Source of the DNA: Gyrodactylus bullatarudis
Lineage: Eukaryota > Platyhelminthes > Monogenea > Gyrodactylidea > Gyrodactylidae
Direction of reading: 5' to 3'
Length of the DNA: 64,000 bases
Assembly: GCA_012064415.1 (NCBI GenBank)
Contig: SSNU01000136.1
Span: forward strand, 141,333 to 205,332
Both the position numbers and the translations under genes were made by a program. This document shows positions 24,801 through 38,700 of this stretch, in pieces. Within the stretch, counting starts at the first letter, position 1, and each line of letters starts with the position of its first letter. The notes under the pieces are model-generated. The model was not told the origin of the DNA. It saw nothing but the letters and a program-made list of their open reading frames with translations, and made no database searches.

Positions 24801-27800
24801 AGAATACAACACCAGCACACAGACCATCAACTCTCGTTGCTAGCAATTCAACTCAATTCGAGGATTCCAAACTAAACTTGACTCTCACTGAAAAATCAGT
24901 TATTCATCGACGAAGTGCAAGTTTTGGACCTCAAGTATCTGATTCAATTTCCTCGTCATCAGACAACATAGTCAATGAACCATCCCTCGCTAACCTTCGA
25001 GTTGATACCTCCATGAAATCAGATCGACCCAACATTAAAAGTCAATCATTCTCTGTGAGCTTTCCTGAATCTTTTTTATCGCATATTGTTCGTCTCTAGT
25101 TTCCATTTATCTCTCTCTCGCTTTTCCATTAACTAACAAATTAAAACATGTTGATTCTTAGAAACTGAATGAGCTCACCTCTTCAAACGTATGTTTCTAC
25201 AACTACACCCATCACGATTTGAATCATTGAATTTTTAATCTCATACTCTATTATTATTTCACATCTTACTCCCTTTGTTAATAAACACGAGGTAAAATTA
25301 TTCAAAAGGCCATGCTAGCATTTGAATATTTAAGTCCCAATGAGTGAACCTCAAAATAGACTTGAAAATATTCAGGGCAACCTTTTCCTCTCCCGAATTT
25401 TCTGTGAAATATTTATATTTATTTTTATAAATGAATACTGTTTGCATGATTATTAGTTGTGATATTCACTAGACTAAATTTATTTCCAATCATTTGAATC
25501 ACGATTTGGGGTTTTTACGATTTGCATGATGTTTTAGATTGTAAAATTTTAGTGAATTTTCTTTCATACACTCAATCCAACATAGAAACCGGTTCATGGT
25601 TGATCTTTAATCTTTAAAAATCAAGAATTATGTAATTATTTTATTATAGCCAAATATTCAGTCGGATCAAACAATTCGTATTGGTGCCAGTTATGACTTC
25701 TCGAAAAATTTATGGGAAACAGCTTCAACTCCATCAAAAGACTATAAAGATAGCACTGTCATACTCAATCCTCTAAATGTAATTGATCCCGTTAGTATTA
25801 ATTTAATTGAAGTATATGAAAAACTAACTGGTTTAATTTTCATCAGGAAATGCTGAAAAGTAATGTAGACGAAGATGATCCAGATCCGATGGGACCCGAA
25901 CCGGAAATGATCAAACTATTTGAAAATATTTACGAAAAAGGCACAAGGAAAACAATCAATGATTACAAGAAAGGGTTCCTTTCCTCACATCACTTATCTA
26001 CTTCCTCAATTCATATTCCTTCCCAGACAACACCGTCATCCAATAAACCAAAAATTGTGAGCATTTTACTGTTGCAAATTGCAAAGATTCACTAATTTTA
26101 TCGATTTTTAATTGGCGTCGTTTTATCCTTCCCATTTGACCATTTATTTTAGAAAAATCTTACTACATAAAAAATTAATTAAAATTTCCATTTATATGAA
26201 TTATCTCATCTGTGTTTTGGGTACGTTAAAATTTTCTCCTGGACACTATAATGAAAAATTTACAATATTTAATGATAACCCCTCTATTATACATACATTA
26301 TTATACATAACGTATCTAAATAATTACTACAACACTGTCTCTCAATGATATTAAAAAAACACTAATACGGTATCATGTGTTCTCCCGTTCTATGATGAAT
26401 CCCTTCAATACCACATGCTTCCATAAATTCTTTTTCGTGTATTTATTCATTTGTTTCTACAAATAAATAAATACATAATAATAATAATAAAAATGATCAT
26501 CCCTTTGATCCTATCGCTTAAAATCTATCCCAAATTATCCTCCTGCATATGCACATTCAATAATAATATTCATCCATCCTACACCATGAATAAAAACAAT
26601 TTATAGAACTTTAAACTGCCCAATCTTGAACTCTGGCAACGTTTCAGGTCACTTTCTCGACCGAAAAAGACTCAGTCATACTTGCGCATAGATATGAGAA
26701 TTGAAGAGAATCTTAAAACTCCATTAATTGATCCTAAATCAAATTATCATCGACAAAATACCTTTTCCAACTATGATGATTTTGCAGAGAAAACTCCCAT
26801 TTTCATCGATGAAAAAACTGGAGAGTTTCTTTTTGAGACTGAAACAAAATATTCTCGAGAACAGAAACTGTTCCATCCACATCCTGATTCCAAGTTATAT
26901 TTTTCTGATTGTTACAATAGTCTAGAGGAATTAAACTTTGATGTAATAATCATCTTATTAAATACTCTTCTATATTATTCAACTCGATTTATTATTTTAG
27001 CTTAAAAATAACCTCGTATTATTTTATTATATGCACTGCATTATGAAATTTATTGAGAAACCATATTATCCAATAAGAATAGACTAAAATCAGAATTTTG
27101 GTAAAATTTTCATTTTGTTTTTTCCTCTATAGATTACAGATGAAGATGATTTTTCCAGTATTGATCGATCCATTATTTCCATTACGAAGAAAGGCAAACA
27201 TGTAAGCCAATATTTTTTACAGACTTTATGTCCTTCTTTGATTCAGTAATGTTCATATTTCTTTCTTAGTATTTACCTAAACAAGTCACTTCAATAACTG
27301 AAGATATTGAGGACAACAAACAAACCTTTGATCCACTTACCGAAAGGGACCACGAGATTAATGAGGCTTTTCTTGATAATGGCAAAAAAGAAGTTCATTT
27401 TGACGAAGATAGCCGGCAGATATCTTGTAAATCTCCAAATGATGCCAATCAAACAAAAATCGATAATAGAAACAATTTCAACACAAATACCATTAACGAA
27501 TCAACCACTGGTAAGTAAATATTTTGGGTTCGAGAAGTTTGGTTAGATAAATTCATTATTAAACATGATATTTTGACTTATCTCTATTTTTTTCTCTGCA
27601 GAGAACCACAACGAGACACTTTGGAGTCGAATAAGGTCCTATGTTGAATTGATGAAGATTATTTTTATTAGTGCGATAAAAACATTTATCAGGACTATGA
27701 ATACTTATACTAAGGACTATCGTTGCATGAGGAAATACCTTGATGAGCACAAGAGAATTTCCAAGCGTAATTTCATCATGCATTCATTGGCAAATGATAA

Positions 27801-30800
27801 AAAGTGAGTTCAACTTTTCAAGATGTAAAAATAACAAAAACTTTCTATATTTATTATAGTCACGAGCCGGTTGACTTCGAAAATCTCAGTGTAGTTAGCG
27901 ACACAGAGCAAAACTCTCAAGGCTATTCTATCTACCAGTATAACGAAATGGATACCACTTCAAGTGTTAATCAAAAGAATCTCTCAGAGGAACGCAAGGG
28001 ACAAGAATTTATGAGATCTCGTTCACTAATTTTCCTCTTCTTCATGGCTATGGGGAATTTGGCTGTATACTACTCTGATTCAATTTGTTACGTCATTATG
28101 ATTGCGAATACTATTCAAAATCCGAGTTTACTCACCTTAACATTTCCTCTAATGGTCTTTTTATGGGCTTTATTATGTGTGCCTAGGCCGAGTAAGACAT
28201 TTTGGATTTTTGTCATCACCTACACAGAAATTATGATAATCGTCAAATACATTTTCCAATTTAAATTTTTTGAATTCAACGATCCTATCTTAATTGAATC
28301 AAATCATCCCTATTGGCTTCCAAGACTCATTGGCATCGATAAGAAACCAGATTATGTTACTTTTGACTTGGTACTATTAATCATCGTCTTCCTTCATCGT
28401 GCATATCTCAAGACAAACGGTCTTTGGAGAGACAATGATGCGGCCGTCGAGGACTTACGAAAGGCTGCAAAAATTAACAAGCATAAAGTAGGTTCCCTTT
28501 TATGCTAAAAGGAGTGTTTTAAATAAAAAAGAATTGAAATTCAACCATATTCTTCTAGAGTGCCACCATTGAAAGTGAAAATACAGAAAATTTAACCGAA
28601 TACTCAACAAGATCCCATGATTCTTCAAATCGTTCCACCCTCAGTAGAATACTACACAAACTGAATGTAGCATTCAAGATAAGAAATTTCTACTTGAAAA
28701 TGACAAATCCGAAGTTCAACATAAAAGTTGATGTCTACAAGTACATGTTCCTCTGTGAATTTATTTCATTCGTCATTATCATATTCGGATACAATGGATT
28801 TTCATACTCTGTAAGTCGAATGAAATAATAATTATTGATTCTTCTCATTCTCCACTGTTCTTCACTGTATTATTATTGAACATATTGGCTACAATTGTAC
28901 TTGTATTACTTTTTTATTATTTCTTTTTGTTCTTCAACAGACTAGGCCATTATATTCTATTTAAATATATCTTTATAGTTTTGTTCTCATTTTTGTCAAT
29001 GGCCATTGCTTATAATTTATTTATAAAAACCAATATATAATAATTTAATAAATAAACTGAGAAAATTAAAATTATCATCATAGAATAATTAAGAAATTTT
29101 TTTCTAATTAGAATAAGTGATAAAAGTTTCACTACTCTATTGTATAGTTCTATACTTTTGCTATCTTATTACACATTATTGATCGAAATTTTACTCCTCG
29201 AATATCTAGTTTTTGTCTACCCTGATATGATTGCTATTCTCTGATATTATTATAAAAATGTAATTTTATTAATTCGACACCTAGACTGGCATTGATGATT
29301 TGAATGCATTCGAATTTCTCAAGACTAACAAAATTCCGTTACCGTTCTTGCTTACGGGTGTAACACAATCAATATTCATTATAATCGATCGTGGCCTCTT
29401 TCTCCGAAAAAATGTCCTCGGCAAATTCATCTTTCAGATATTCCATGTGCTACTCATCCATATCTGGCTCTTCATCATTTTACCCTATATGACAATGACG
29501 TAAGTCTTATTTTTTCTTATTATTATTAGTGATTTTCTCTCTATTTCACTATCAGAAATCCATTAAACTTTTGATTGACTAGCTTTACTCAATGCAGCAG
29601 TAATTGGGCTTACACACTACACTGTACTAATATTTAAATTAATTGATTAAACTTTCTTTTTATTTGACATTTAGTCGATTCGTGAACAATAAAATTCCTA
29701 TGATTTTATACATCATCAAATGTGTCTACTTTGCACTGTCAGCGTATCAGATTCGTTCGAATTATCCCAAAAGGATATTGGGAAATTTCCTCACCAAAAA
29801 CTTTGACTACATCAATCTTGTATTGTTCAAAGTGTTAGTTATCACGATATTTATCCTTTTCATTTCCACCATCATTCGTTTTAATTATTATAGCTATATG
29901 AACATTCCATTCTTGTATGAGCTGCGCAGTGTTATGGATTGGATGTGGACACGATCCACTTTCTCCCTCTACCATTGGATGCAGTTTGAGGATATATATG
30001 CAAAATTATTTGTCAACAAATGTTGGCGAAGATCCGAGTGTAATTATCCTACACCAAGAGGTAAAAATCGTCGAGCCATTATCAAAGGCTATGTTGGAGG
30101 TCAGATTGTCTGCTATTTCCTTCTTTGTCTTTGGGCTCCGATATTTCTAATGTTACTTCTTGAATCAACATTCGTTGTCAACGTGCCATACTCTTGTCAG
30201 ATTTCCTATAGTATTAACGGTTTTTCTGTAAGTCTGATACTTTAATCAAGATTCTAACAAGTTTATTAACATTTTCGATTTACATTTTATCACCATTACA
30301 CTTAATTGTATGTACAATTTATAAGAGAATATACTGTATCAAGATATAATTACATTTGTATAAAAACTTGTCTCTTGTTTTCCATAGCCCCTGTACCGAT
30401 ATACTGCCAGATCTGAAAATATGAAAAGATTTACTCTTGAACAAAGAGAAGATCTCTTGAAATGTTTCGAGACCAACAGACGCATATCAGCTTTCATACG
30501 AAAGTTTCAATCAGAGGATATAGTTCATTTGATACCTTTTGAAGTTACTGATGACTATTGGACAATATCCTTGCCAGCTCTGGACCGTCTGAAGAAAAAA
30601 GTTGGCTGTAACCATAATCAAACTGATGTGTTCCTCAACTTTCTCATCAGCTGTCAAAGGTAATACTTTTAACTTCACAATTCTATATTCCTTTTAAATT
30701 TACTTTGATTATGTTTCAGAACACACCGGGAAACGGACTCAACAATTCTCACAGTCGAACAGAATCTCACAAGAGCCCTGACCCCAGACGAAAGTTGTAA

Positions 30801-31527
30801 TCTCAGCAAAATTCTCGAGACCAAAAACCAATCTATTGAGGATGATAGTCAGAGTGTTGACTTTCATCATGCCTTTCCACGATTCATTCTTGCTGGCAAC
30901 GGTTTCCTCAACATTCCTTTTACCCATGAAAAAAGTCTCCTTGGAAATATTAGTGCATTTAGACGTTTCTCTACAGATGAAAATGATCAAAGAGTCTCAT
31001 ATTGGGAAGTTAAACAACGCCAACGGGATGATCAAAAGAAACTATTTTGTCCTAAAGCCATATCTAATAGGACAGGTCACAGTCGTTTGGATATTCTTGT
31101 CTTTAATCAGAGAATTTATGACAATCCCATTGCAAAATATATATCAAGTAAAGGAATCATTGGTATTTACGCTGCATACATCTTTTTCGCTCATCGAATG
31201 TTGAGAATGTTATTCCACAATTTGTCCTACAATATTCGTCTTGAAGAACTTCCGTATCTTGATCGAGTTCTCAATATGTGTCACGAAGTTTACCTTGTTA
31301 GAGAATTTCAAGAACTTAGACTTGAGGAACAACTTTACAGTCGTCTTTTATTCCTCTATCGGTCTAGTGAATTAATGATAAAATGGACTCGACATCCAAG
31401 TTATCTCATTGAGAGTTTTACAGATCCACCATCGAATAATGCAGTTGAAATTAATATCAATCAACTGCCAACCGATGATTCCATAGACCCTTTTGATAAT
31501 CAAAATATTCGTCATAGAAGAATTTAA
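12883..31527 (+). CDS. Piezo: Piezo mechanosensitive cation channel
   Basis: I assembled 34 in-phase coding exons: 12883-12946, 12987-13082, 13125-13939, 14335-14382, 16407-16460, 17476-17587, 18410-19201, 19266-19408, 20434-20582, 21028-21174, 21237-21453, 21518-21724, 22480-22548, 22608-23001, 23063-23161, 23220-23367, 23483-24156, 24237-24534, 24602-24684, 24744-25054, 25162-25188, 25650-25790, 25847-26056, 26607-26942, 27133-27201, 27270-27510, 27602-27803, 27860-28487, 28559-28810, 29285-29499, 29675-29833, 29894-30227, 30388-30659, 30720-31527. Product: 2,937 residues. Piezo trimers open under membrane tension and pass cations. Family landmarks: N-terminal FRIVLPLSLL, MAWSVTFRNWFTFVLI, SLWRFLEVHWIKF-type segment (LWRFLEVHWIKF), beam helix near residue 1365-1405, anchor region ILGNFLTK and RSVMDWMW, outer helix about 2532-2556, extracellular cap about 2590-2805, inner helix about 2812-2835, and C-terminal ELMIKWTR. 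Exons 20-26 form a long hydrophilic stretch. Exons 4-6 and the 27-nt exon 21 are the least certain. Confidence 0.94.
14383..17475 (+). other. Large Piezo introns flanking exon 5
   Basis: Apart from the 54-base exon at 16407-16460 (AAQEEVMLIPTDPERGKM, GT and AG flanks in phase 0), this 3 kb is AT-rich intron. I see no transposon end, RNA gene or alternative reading frame with family similarity. Short AAT tracts occur, e.g. near 15403. Confidence 0.5.
17588..18409 (+). other. Piezo intron 6
   Basis: An 822-base intron between phase-1 junctions (CAAG|GTAATC and TTCTTAG|GA). Nothing else is recognised in it. Confidence 0.5.
19409..20433 (+). other. Piezo intron 8
   Basis: A 1,025-base intron from CAA|GTAAGT to CCCAG|CTTAGC. 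The open reading that continues past 19408 is read-through of the exon frame. Pyrimidine-rich tracts occur, but no repeat or gene is recognised. Confidence 0.5.
21725..22479 (+). other. Piezo intron 12
   Basis: A 755-base intron, AAG|GTGAGT to ATTAAG|ATTAAC. Its acceptor has a poor pyrimidine tract. Phase and the following family block EWLGLRKEHDYSG support it. Confidence 0.5.
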
Positions 31528-32012
31528 TGTTTTCCATAACCATGTGAATAATTATGATTTTTTTGAGAATCCAGAACTATTTTAGTACGAATTATTTTAT
31601 ATTTGAGGCCAAAACTACAAACTCTACATTCTCTATGTCACATTCTCAAATTCTGATCTAATTCTATTCAACTACTATTATTATTACTAATTAAAGCATG
31701 TGTTAGCATAATGCAAAACCAAACTCGTGAAGCCTCGTCTATGACAGATGACTTTGTAAATTATATTTACTATTAATATATATACATTATAAAATTATAA
31801 TTTCGTTTTTGCAATCTATTTTAATGTAAAGTTACCTTAATATTATTTTACTCGATTTGATTAAAGTTAGAATAGAAATACCTGAGTTGATTTTATTCAC
31901 AAAATATACCTGGATGAGATGAGCAAAGATAGCTCTATTTACAGTATTTTCTCAAAATATTTGAGTGATATTTAAAAAAATTTAACTATTGTAATGAGCA
32001 AATAATTATTTA
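31528..32012. other. Convergent spacer between Piezo and ABITRAM
   Basis: 485 bases holding both 3' UTRs. An ATTAAA lies near 31691 on the plus strand as a possible Piezo poly(A) signal. No gene is seen. Confidence 0.45.
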
Positions 32013-32621
32013 TTAAATCTCAGGCTTTCTCTCATATTCTTCACGAGTTAAAGTACTAAGGGAATCTCTCATGATATATGAAAGTTTATTTTCTTCCTCG
32101 CTCGCATCTTTTCTAATTTTTGGCATGGTTATTGCAATGAATTTGACTGATAAAAATTCATCATACGTTGGATTGGACAGAAGCCTCTGATTAATTTCAA
32201 ACATTCGTCCAGGAACTATACAATGGATTGGTATTTTCAGTTTTTTATCACATACAATATTTCCGATGAGATTGTTTTCTTTCTGAAAATAATGTCCTCC
32301 TTTTTTTCGTTTCCCTTTAACATTATAATCTGCAAGATTGACATTTTTGGAAATCTGAAAGTCAAGAACAATATCCGAGTGCTTTTCTTTCAACTGTCTT
32401 AGATAACTGTTTTCAGTAACTGTAACGACACAGACACCATTAGTATGTTGATAGATGCAATAATCATTTCTGATAATATTATCAAAATCCTTTACGAAGT
32501 AAGGAGTGAGATATTTATCCATAAAATTATTTGACTCATTTTTGATGAGGTGAAGACTACATTTATTTTCTCTACCTTCGTCAAATAAAGCAGGATGAAA
32601 CCATGTGCTATCGGCAGTCAT
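32013..32621 (-). CDS. ABITRAM: ABITRAM (FAM206A) homologue
   Basis: A single-exon frame of 202 residues, close to the roughly 180 of vertebrate ABITRAM (actin-binding transcription modulator, FAM206 family, with a lipoyl/glycine-cleavage-H-like fold). Shared blocks: the N-terminal DKYLTPYFVKD; HCI-like DYCIYQHTNGVCVVTV; LDFQISKNVNL; KGKRKKGGHYFQKENNLIGN; IPIHCIVPGRMFEINQRLL; and the late SVKFIAITMPK and TLTREEYE. ABITRAM has been linked to nuclear actin regulation and, in other animals, to cilium assembly; the role here is inference. The start is the ATG at 32621-32619; the frame extends seven codons further to a TTG. An N-terminal segment before DKYLTPYF is longer than in vertebrates. It lies head-to-head with POLE, 80 bases apart. 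Confidence 0.85.
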   Translation of the reverse strand: MTADSTWFHPALFDEGRENKCSLHLIKNESNNFMDKYLTPYFVKDFDNIIRNDYCIYQHTNGVCVVTVTENSYLRQLKEKHSDIVLDFQISKNVNLADYNVKGKRKKGGHYFQKENNLIGNIVCDKKLKIPIHCIVPGRMFEINQRLLSNPTYDEFLSVKFIAITMPKIRKDASEEENKLSYIMRDSLSTLTREEYERKPEI

Positions 32622-32701
32622 AAATATTGTCAGTACAAACAAGTAATGGTTTCTTCAAAAATAAATGGTTATGTTTAAGTTAGTATATTCTATGAATTCA
32701 A
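32622..32701. promoter_or_regulatory. 80-bp divergent promoter region, ABITRAM/POLE
   Basis: Only 80 bases lie between two start codons pointing away from each other. The core promoters and 5' UTRs must be compressed here or overlap the coding ends. This suggests bidirectional, possibly proliferation-linked, transcription (inference). Confidence 0.45.
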
Positions 32702-35700
32702 ATGAACCCTTCAAATGAAAATGATGAAAACGAGATTTCTGCTGCTGATGCCTATCTTAATCAGTCTAATCAACAGAGGATTGAACGTTCAAAAATAGAT
32801 GAAATTATCGACAAAAAATATGCCTTTGAACCATTGTCTGGCAGTTATGAAAGAGTTGGATGGCTATTAAATATGCATCCAACTGATGTCTTGGATGATT
32901 CAAAACGCCTTCTATCAGCAATGAACTATTATTTTATAGATTTTACTGGTTCTCGTTTCAAGGCTACTCTCACTTTCCTCCCATACTTTTTTCTTGTTCT
33001 CGATACAGACGATGAAGAAGTTGAACGTGACGTTGTAACTTTTTTGTGTAAAAAATTTTCAAATCGTCTCTCTCGCGTGGATACTATTTATAAAGATAAT
33101 TTGGATGACTCTAAACATCTAATTGGTATTAAATCTAGATATCTAAAGTTGGAATTTTATTCTGTGACAACACTCATTCAAGTTCGCCAAGAACTCAATG
33201 TCATCATTAATAAAAATAAGGAAATTAAAGAAATGACATCTGAGTATACTTTAATGCTTGCTGAAAATTTTTCAGGTATCACTGATATTCAAAGACAAGC
33301 CAATAACAAAGATGCATTTAGTCACATTATCGAAATGCGTGAATATGACGTACCTTATCAGATGAGAGTCTCAATTGACAAAAGTATTTTCACTGGGCAT
33401 TGGTATACTGTCAAGTCAATACCTGGCGAGCAACCTGTTTTAACAAAAATGACTGACCTTGTTACATGGCCAGAATTGATAGTTTTGGCTTATGATATAG
33501 AAACAACAAAAATGCCATTGAAATTTCCAGATGTATCTATTGATCAAATTATGATGATTTCTTACATGATTGATGGAATTGGATACTTGTTATGTAACAG
33601 AGAAATTATCTCTGAGGATATTCATGATTTTGAGTTTACTCCCAAACCAGAATTTCCAGGTGTCTTCCACGTCGAAAATTTGGCTAACGAGAAGGCAGTA
33701 ATACAAAGGTTCTTTGAGCACATAAAATTAGTAATGCCAAATGTTATCACTTCATATAACGGAGACGGATTTGATTGGCCATTCGTTGAAGGTCGGGCTA
33801 AATTTTACAACATTAGCATGTTTGATGAAATCGGTTTCTCTAAAATAAAATCAGCTGCTTCTGTCGATTATTTGAGCAGAACTTGTTTTCATCTGGATTG
33901 TCTAAAGTGGGTCAAAAGAGATAGCTATTTACCTGTTGGAGCTCATGGACTTAAGGCTGTGACCAAAGCAAAGTTAAATTACAATCCTGTGGAAGTGGAT
34001 CCCGAGTTAATGTGCAAGATGGCACGAGAAAATCCCCGACATCTTGCCAACTATTCTGTATCTGACGCTGTTGCCACTTATTATCTTTACATGAAATATG
34101 TCCATCCTTTTATATTTGCTCTTTGTACAATTCTTCCTTTGAATGCTGATGATGTACTCCGTAAAGGTTCTGGCACTCTCTGTGAAGCTCTTTTGATGGT
34201 TGAAGCATTCAAAGCAGGTGTTGTGTTCCCTCACAAACAATCAAGTGACTCTAAGAACGATCTTTTTGGAGTTGGAAAGAATTTATCTAATAACTTTACA
34301 TTGGACGGTCATCTTATCCAGTCAGAAACATATGTTGGTGGTCATGTTGAAGCATTGGAGTGTGGCATCTTCCGATCTGATATCCCAGTCAAGTTCCGCC
34401 TCGTACCTGCTGCTTGTGAAACTCTTAAAGCTGATGCAAGACGTTGTATAAAGCGTGGCATTGCTGATGAACTCGGTCTCAAATCTGATCAGGAGGTTAA
34501 TGATCTTATTGATGAAGAACAATTCAACAAAGTCGTCAAAGAAGTTGAGCAATCCCTCAATCAATTGGCGATGACACCGAATCGACTCGAATGTCCAATT
34601 ATATATCACTTGGATGTTGGAGCTATGTACCCAAATATTATTCTTACGAATAGGCTTCAGCCTAGCGCAGTTGCTGCTGATGCTAATCAAAAATGTTCTA
34701 GTTGTCACTTCTATAAACCTGGTGTCCAATGTCAGCGTTTTATGCCTTGGACTTGGCGTGCTGATGTATTTAGTGCTAACAGAAATGAAGTTTATCGTAT
34801 TCAGACACAGTTAAGCCAGGAAAGGTTCCAAACTAAAAATAAATTTACTGGTAAACTTGAACAGAAACCCTTTTATCAACTTCCTAAAGAGGAAAAAATG
34901 GCCATTGAAAAGAAGCGTCTTCAAGAGTTTTGTCGCAAAGCCTACAAAAGAATTTTGAATACCAGAATTGAGGAAAGAGAGGCAATGATTTGTCAAAGAG
35001 AAAATTCTTTTTATGTTGATACAGTTCGAGCATTTCGTGACCGTCGTTATAAATTCAAAGGACTAACAAAAGTAAGCCATTTCAAATATTTCTTGGATAT
35101 ATGACTTTTAGAACCAATTTTAATGAAATTAAACTCAATGCTAACATTTCTTTCTGAAAATAAAATCGACCTGCTCTTTTAGTTGACATCATTCACTTGT
35201 ATAAATTGAGATTTCATTTTCCTTGTTAAAAATTTGCCCCTATTAGAACGTATCCTGTGTTGAAATTATTGTCTTTTCTTCATTTCATTGACTCTACTAT
35301 TAACATTATTTACTTTACACAAATTTCTTTTGTGTTCGTTTTGAACATATACTCTCTCTCTTCTCAACTATGACTAAGAAATCAATTTTTTACTTTTCAA
35401 TTAAAAGAAATAATTTCTTGCTCTCATTTCTTCTTAAAGACTTGGAAGAGGAAACAAGAGGAGCTCAACAATCAAGTCAAGGCGGGCAGTGGAAATATGT
35501 CTGATTTGAAGGAAGCAAATTCCATGGTGGTTCTCTATGACAGTCTACAGTTGGCTCACAAATGTATCTTGAACTCTTTCTATGGTTACGTCATGAGAAG
35601 AGGTGCACGTTGGTACTCAATGGAAATGGCTGGAATTGTATGTCATACAGGTGCCAACATCATCACCCGAGCAAGAGAGTTGATTGAGCAAGTTGGAAGG

Positions 35701-38700
35701 GCATTGGAACTTGATACTGATGGTATTTGGTGTATACTTCCTGCTAGCTTCCCTCAAAACCTTGAGTTTACTCTTAAGTCCAATAAAAAAGTATTCATAT
35801 CTTATCCAGGCTGCATATTGAATTTATTAGTTCAAGATCTCTTCACAAATGACCAATACCATGAGCTTATCGATCCAAATGCCCTCACTTACAAGGTACG
35901 TAGTGAAAATTCAATATTCTTTGAAGTTGACGGCCCATATCTTGCTATGATTCTTCCTTCTGCCAAAGAAGAGGGTAAAAAACTCAAAAAGAGATATGCT
36001 GTATTCAACTTTGACGGATCCTTGGCTGAGTTAAAAGGATTCGAAATAAAAAGGAATGGTGAACTTCAGCTGATTAAACTGTTTCAATCAGCTGTTTTTG
36101 AAGCTTTTCTCAATGGAAAGACCCTAGTAGAAGTTTATGAATCAGTTGCCAAAGTTGCCGATAGCTGGCTTGATATCCTCTACTCTCGTGGTTCTAATAT
36201 GCAAGATGGTGAATTATTTGATTTGATCAGTGAGAATCGTAGCATGAGTAAAAAGTTGAGTGAATATGGAGAACTTAAAACCACAACTATTACCACTGCA
36301 AAGAGATTGGCTGAATTTCTCGGCGATACAGTTGTCAAAGAAAGTGGTTTGTCCTGTAAATTTATTGTATCTAAGCAACCGGAACAATCTCCTGTGACAG
36401 AAAGAGTCATTCCTGTTGCCATATTTCAAACTGAAGCATCTGTCAAACGACACTTCCTTAGGAAATGGCTTAAGGACAATTCAATTACTGAAGAGATTGA
36501 CATCAGAGATATTATAGATTGGGAATATTATATCGAAAGATTGGGTAGTACCATACAAAAGATTATCACTATTCCAGCTGCAATGCAACAAGTTCCAAAT
36601 CCTGTACCTAGAATTAAGCATCCAGATTGGGTAGTTAGAAAATTAGCAGAAAAGTTTGATACAATTAAACAGAGAAAAATCACAGATCTTATGCAGTTCA
36701 CAATGCCTTCACTCTCAGCACCTACTTCTCAATCTCAGCTCTTATCCCTCCAAGATATTGAAGACGGAGTAAAGTCAGACTCAAAGACCTTTTTGCCTCC
36801 AAGGATTATAAAGAGGCCACGTGAAGAAAGTCCTGTTCGTGAGGAGGAGCTTCTCAAGCCATGGAGAGAACAACTTCCCAATCTTGCCGAAATGTCATGG
36901 ACGACTCTTGAAAGTAAAGACGATATTCTGGAATTCTTACGTCTTCATCAAGAGAAATGGAAAATTCAACGAAAACAGAGAAAGCTTAAAAACGAGCGTA
37001 GTTTTGCACCGCCATCTATGGATGATTTTCCATCCTTGGCTAAACGTCAAAAGGGTCTCGGAGGATATATCGCAAACACAAAGTTTGTCCTCACCAATGC
37101 AGTTTGGCAAGTACTAGAAATTGTTCCTGACAAAAAGACACCCGGTCAATATATATTCTGGATAATCCTTGAGATTCAAGGGATGCCTCCTGCCTTAAAT
37201 CAGGTTCGTGTGAATGTTAATCGTAAATTCTATGTAAATATGAAACAGCCAAAGGACGAAGAGTCTGCAGCTCTCTATAAAAAAGTATCAGATCCTGACA
37301 AAGATAACAGTAAGTTTTGAAACTATTGAAAAATGACATAATTTATTTATTTAAAATTAATGCTTCTTTTTCTCTAGATTATTTCTTGCCCAGAAATCAT
37401 CCGGTATTACATTTGTATGAATATTCTGTTCCTGAAAACCTCTATATTCTTAATAAGACAGAGCTTAGCCATGACTTGACTAAGCCTAAGATAGCTGGTG
37501 TCTACGAGTCTAAAGTTCCTGGTCTCTTTCGTCTATTTGCCCAAGTTGGTTGCCTGTGTTCTGTTAATAAGAGCATTGAAACTCCTTTCTCAGATGTTTC
37601 AAACAATCTTTTTGACATTGATCAACTCCACTTTCATACAGTTATGCAAAAGAGCTATCTCGAGAATGTAAACCTTAAGAAAGCCTTCCTATTCCATTAC
37701 AATATGAGTGCTTTTAATGAAAAGGATACTCTTAGACAAATGTTCTTTCTCATTGTTCCTTGGTCTGGTAATGGTTATGTTTGCATAGTGGATAGTTCAT
37801 CTTCAAATAAACAAATTCCAAATTTGTCCAAACTCTATACTAGAGAGAAGAGGAATCTCACATCAACTTCCTCAGACCAAGATAAGGATGAAGTCCAGGA
37901 CATAAACGACGATCCCGATGAACTTAACAGGAGTAAAAATAATGATGAAGCTATTCATCCCAGTATCAATTTACCTGAGACTCTAAACTTTAGTCTTAAG
38001 GTTGAAACAGACACTACAAATGCTCGGAGAACAGTTAACAAATGGCTAGTTGGACTTCGCACTGAAAAATCTAGCAATGAAACACAAGAGTCTCAGACAA
38101 ACCAGCAACAAATTAACACTGGTCCTATTATTATCCTGTTACATTCGGATACTTCTCCAAATCCCTCGCATTTATCACCCTTTGAACAAATTGACGATTG
38201 GACAATCCACAGTCATATAGCTAGTCGTCGGAGAGTCCTTCAACTACAGGCTTTGGATGAGTATCCTGTCATCTGTCTTGGTGGTATTGGAGAGGAAACT
38301 GACCTACCAGGAGATGAATTCGAGAGCTCTGATAACTCTGATGCATACAGTATTATGAATTGGCAAAGTACCACTGTCAAGAGGGCTATCAAATTCTATT
38401 GTCAAGTTAGTCTCTATTATTAATTGTAAATGAGTTCAAGTGAAAAATAATTTCTCATTTCAGAGTGAAATTCGTCTCATTCGCCAGCTTGAATTGGCAA
38501 AATATCTTCATATTCCAGTTGGCAACATACCGGTCCAGCAAAATCCTCTGTCAGTTACATCCATCTTGAAAAACGAAGTCGAAAAGAACTTGTTAGATCA
38601 ACCTAATACTTCACCCATATCGATTGAGTTAAGTCTGGACATCTTTTTCGCGAGATATCTCAAGAAAAAGGCTTATATTTGGTGGTGTTCCACCGACTAT

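Noticed and set aside
34007..34729. Antisense frames within POLE
   Set aside because: Shadows of a strongly conserved coding exon on the plus strand.
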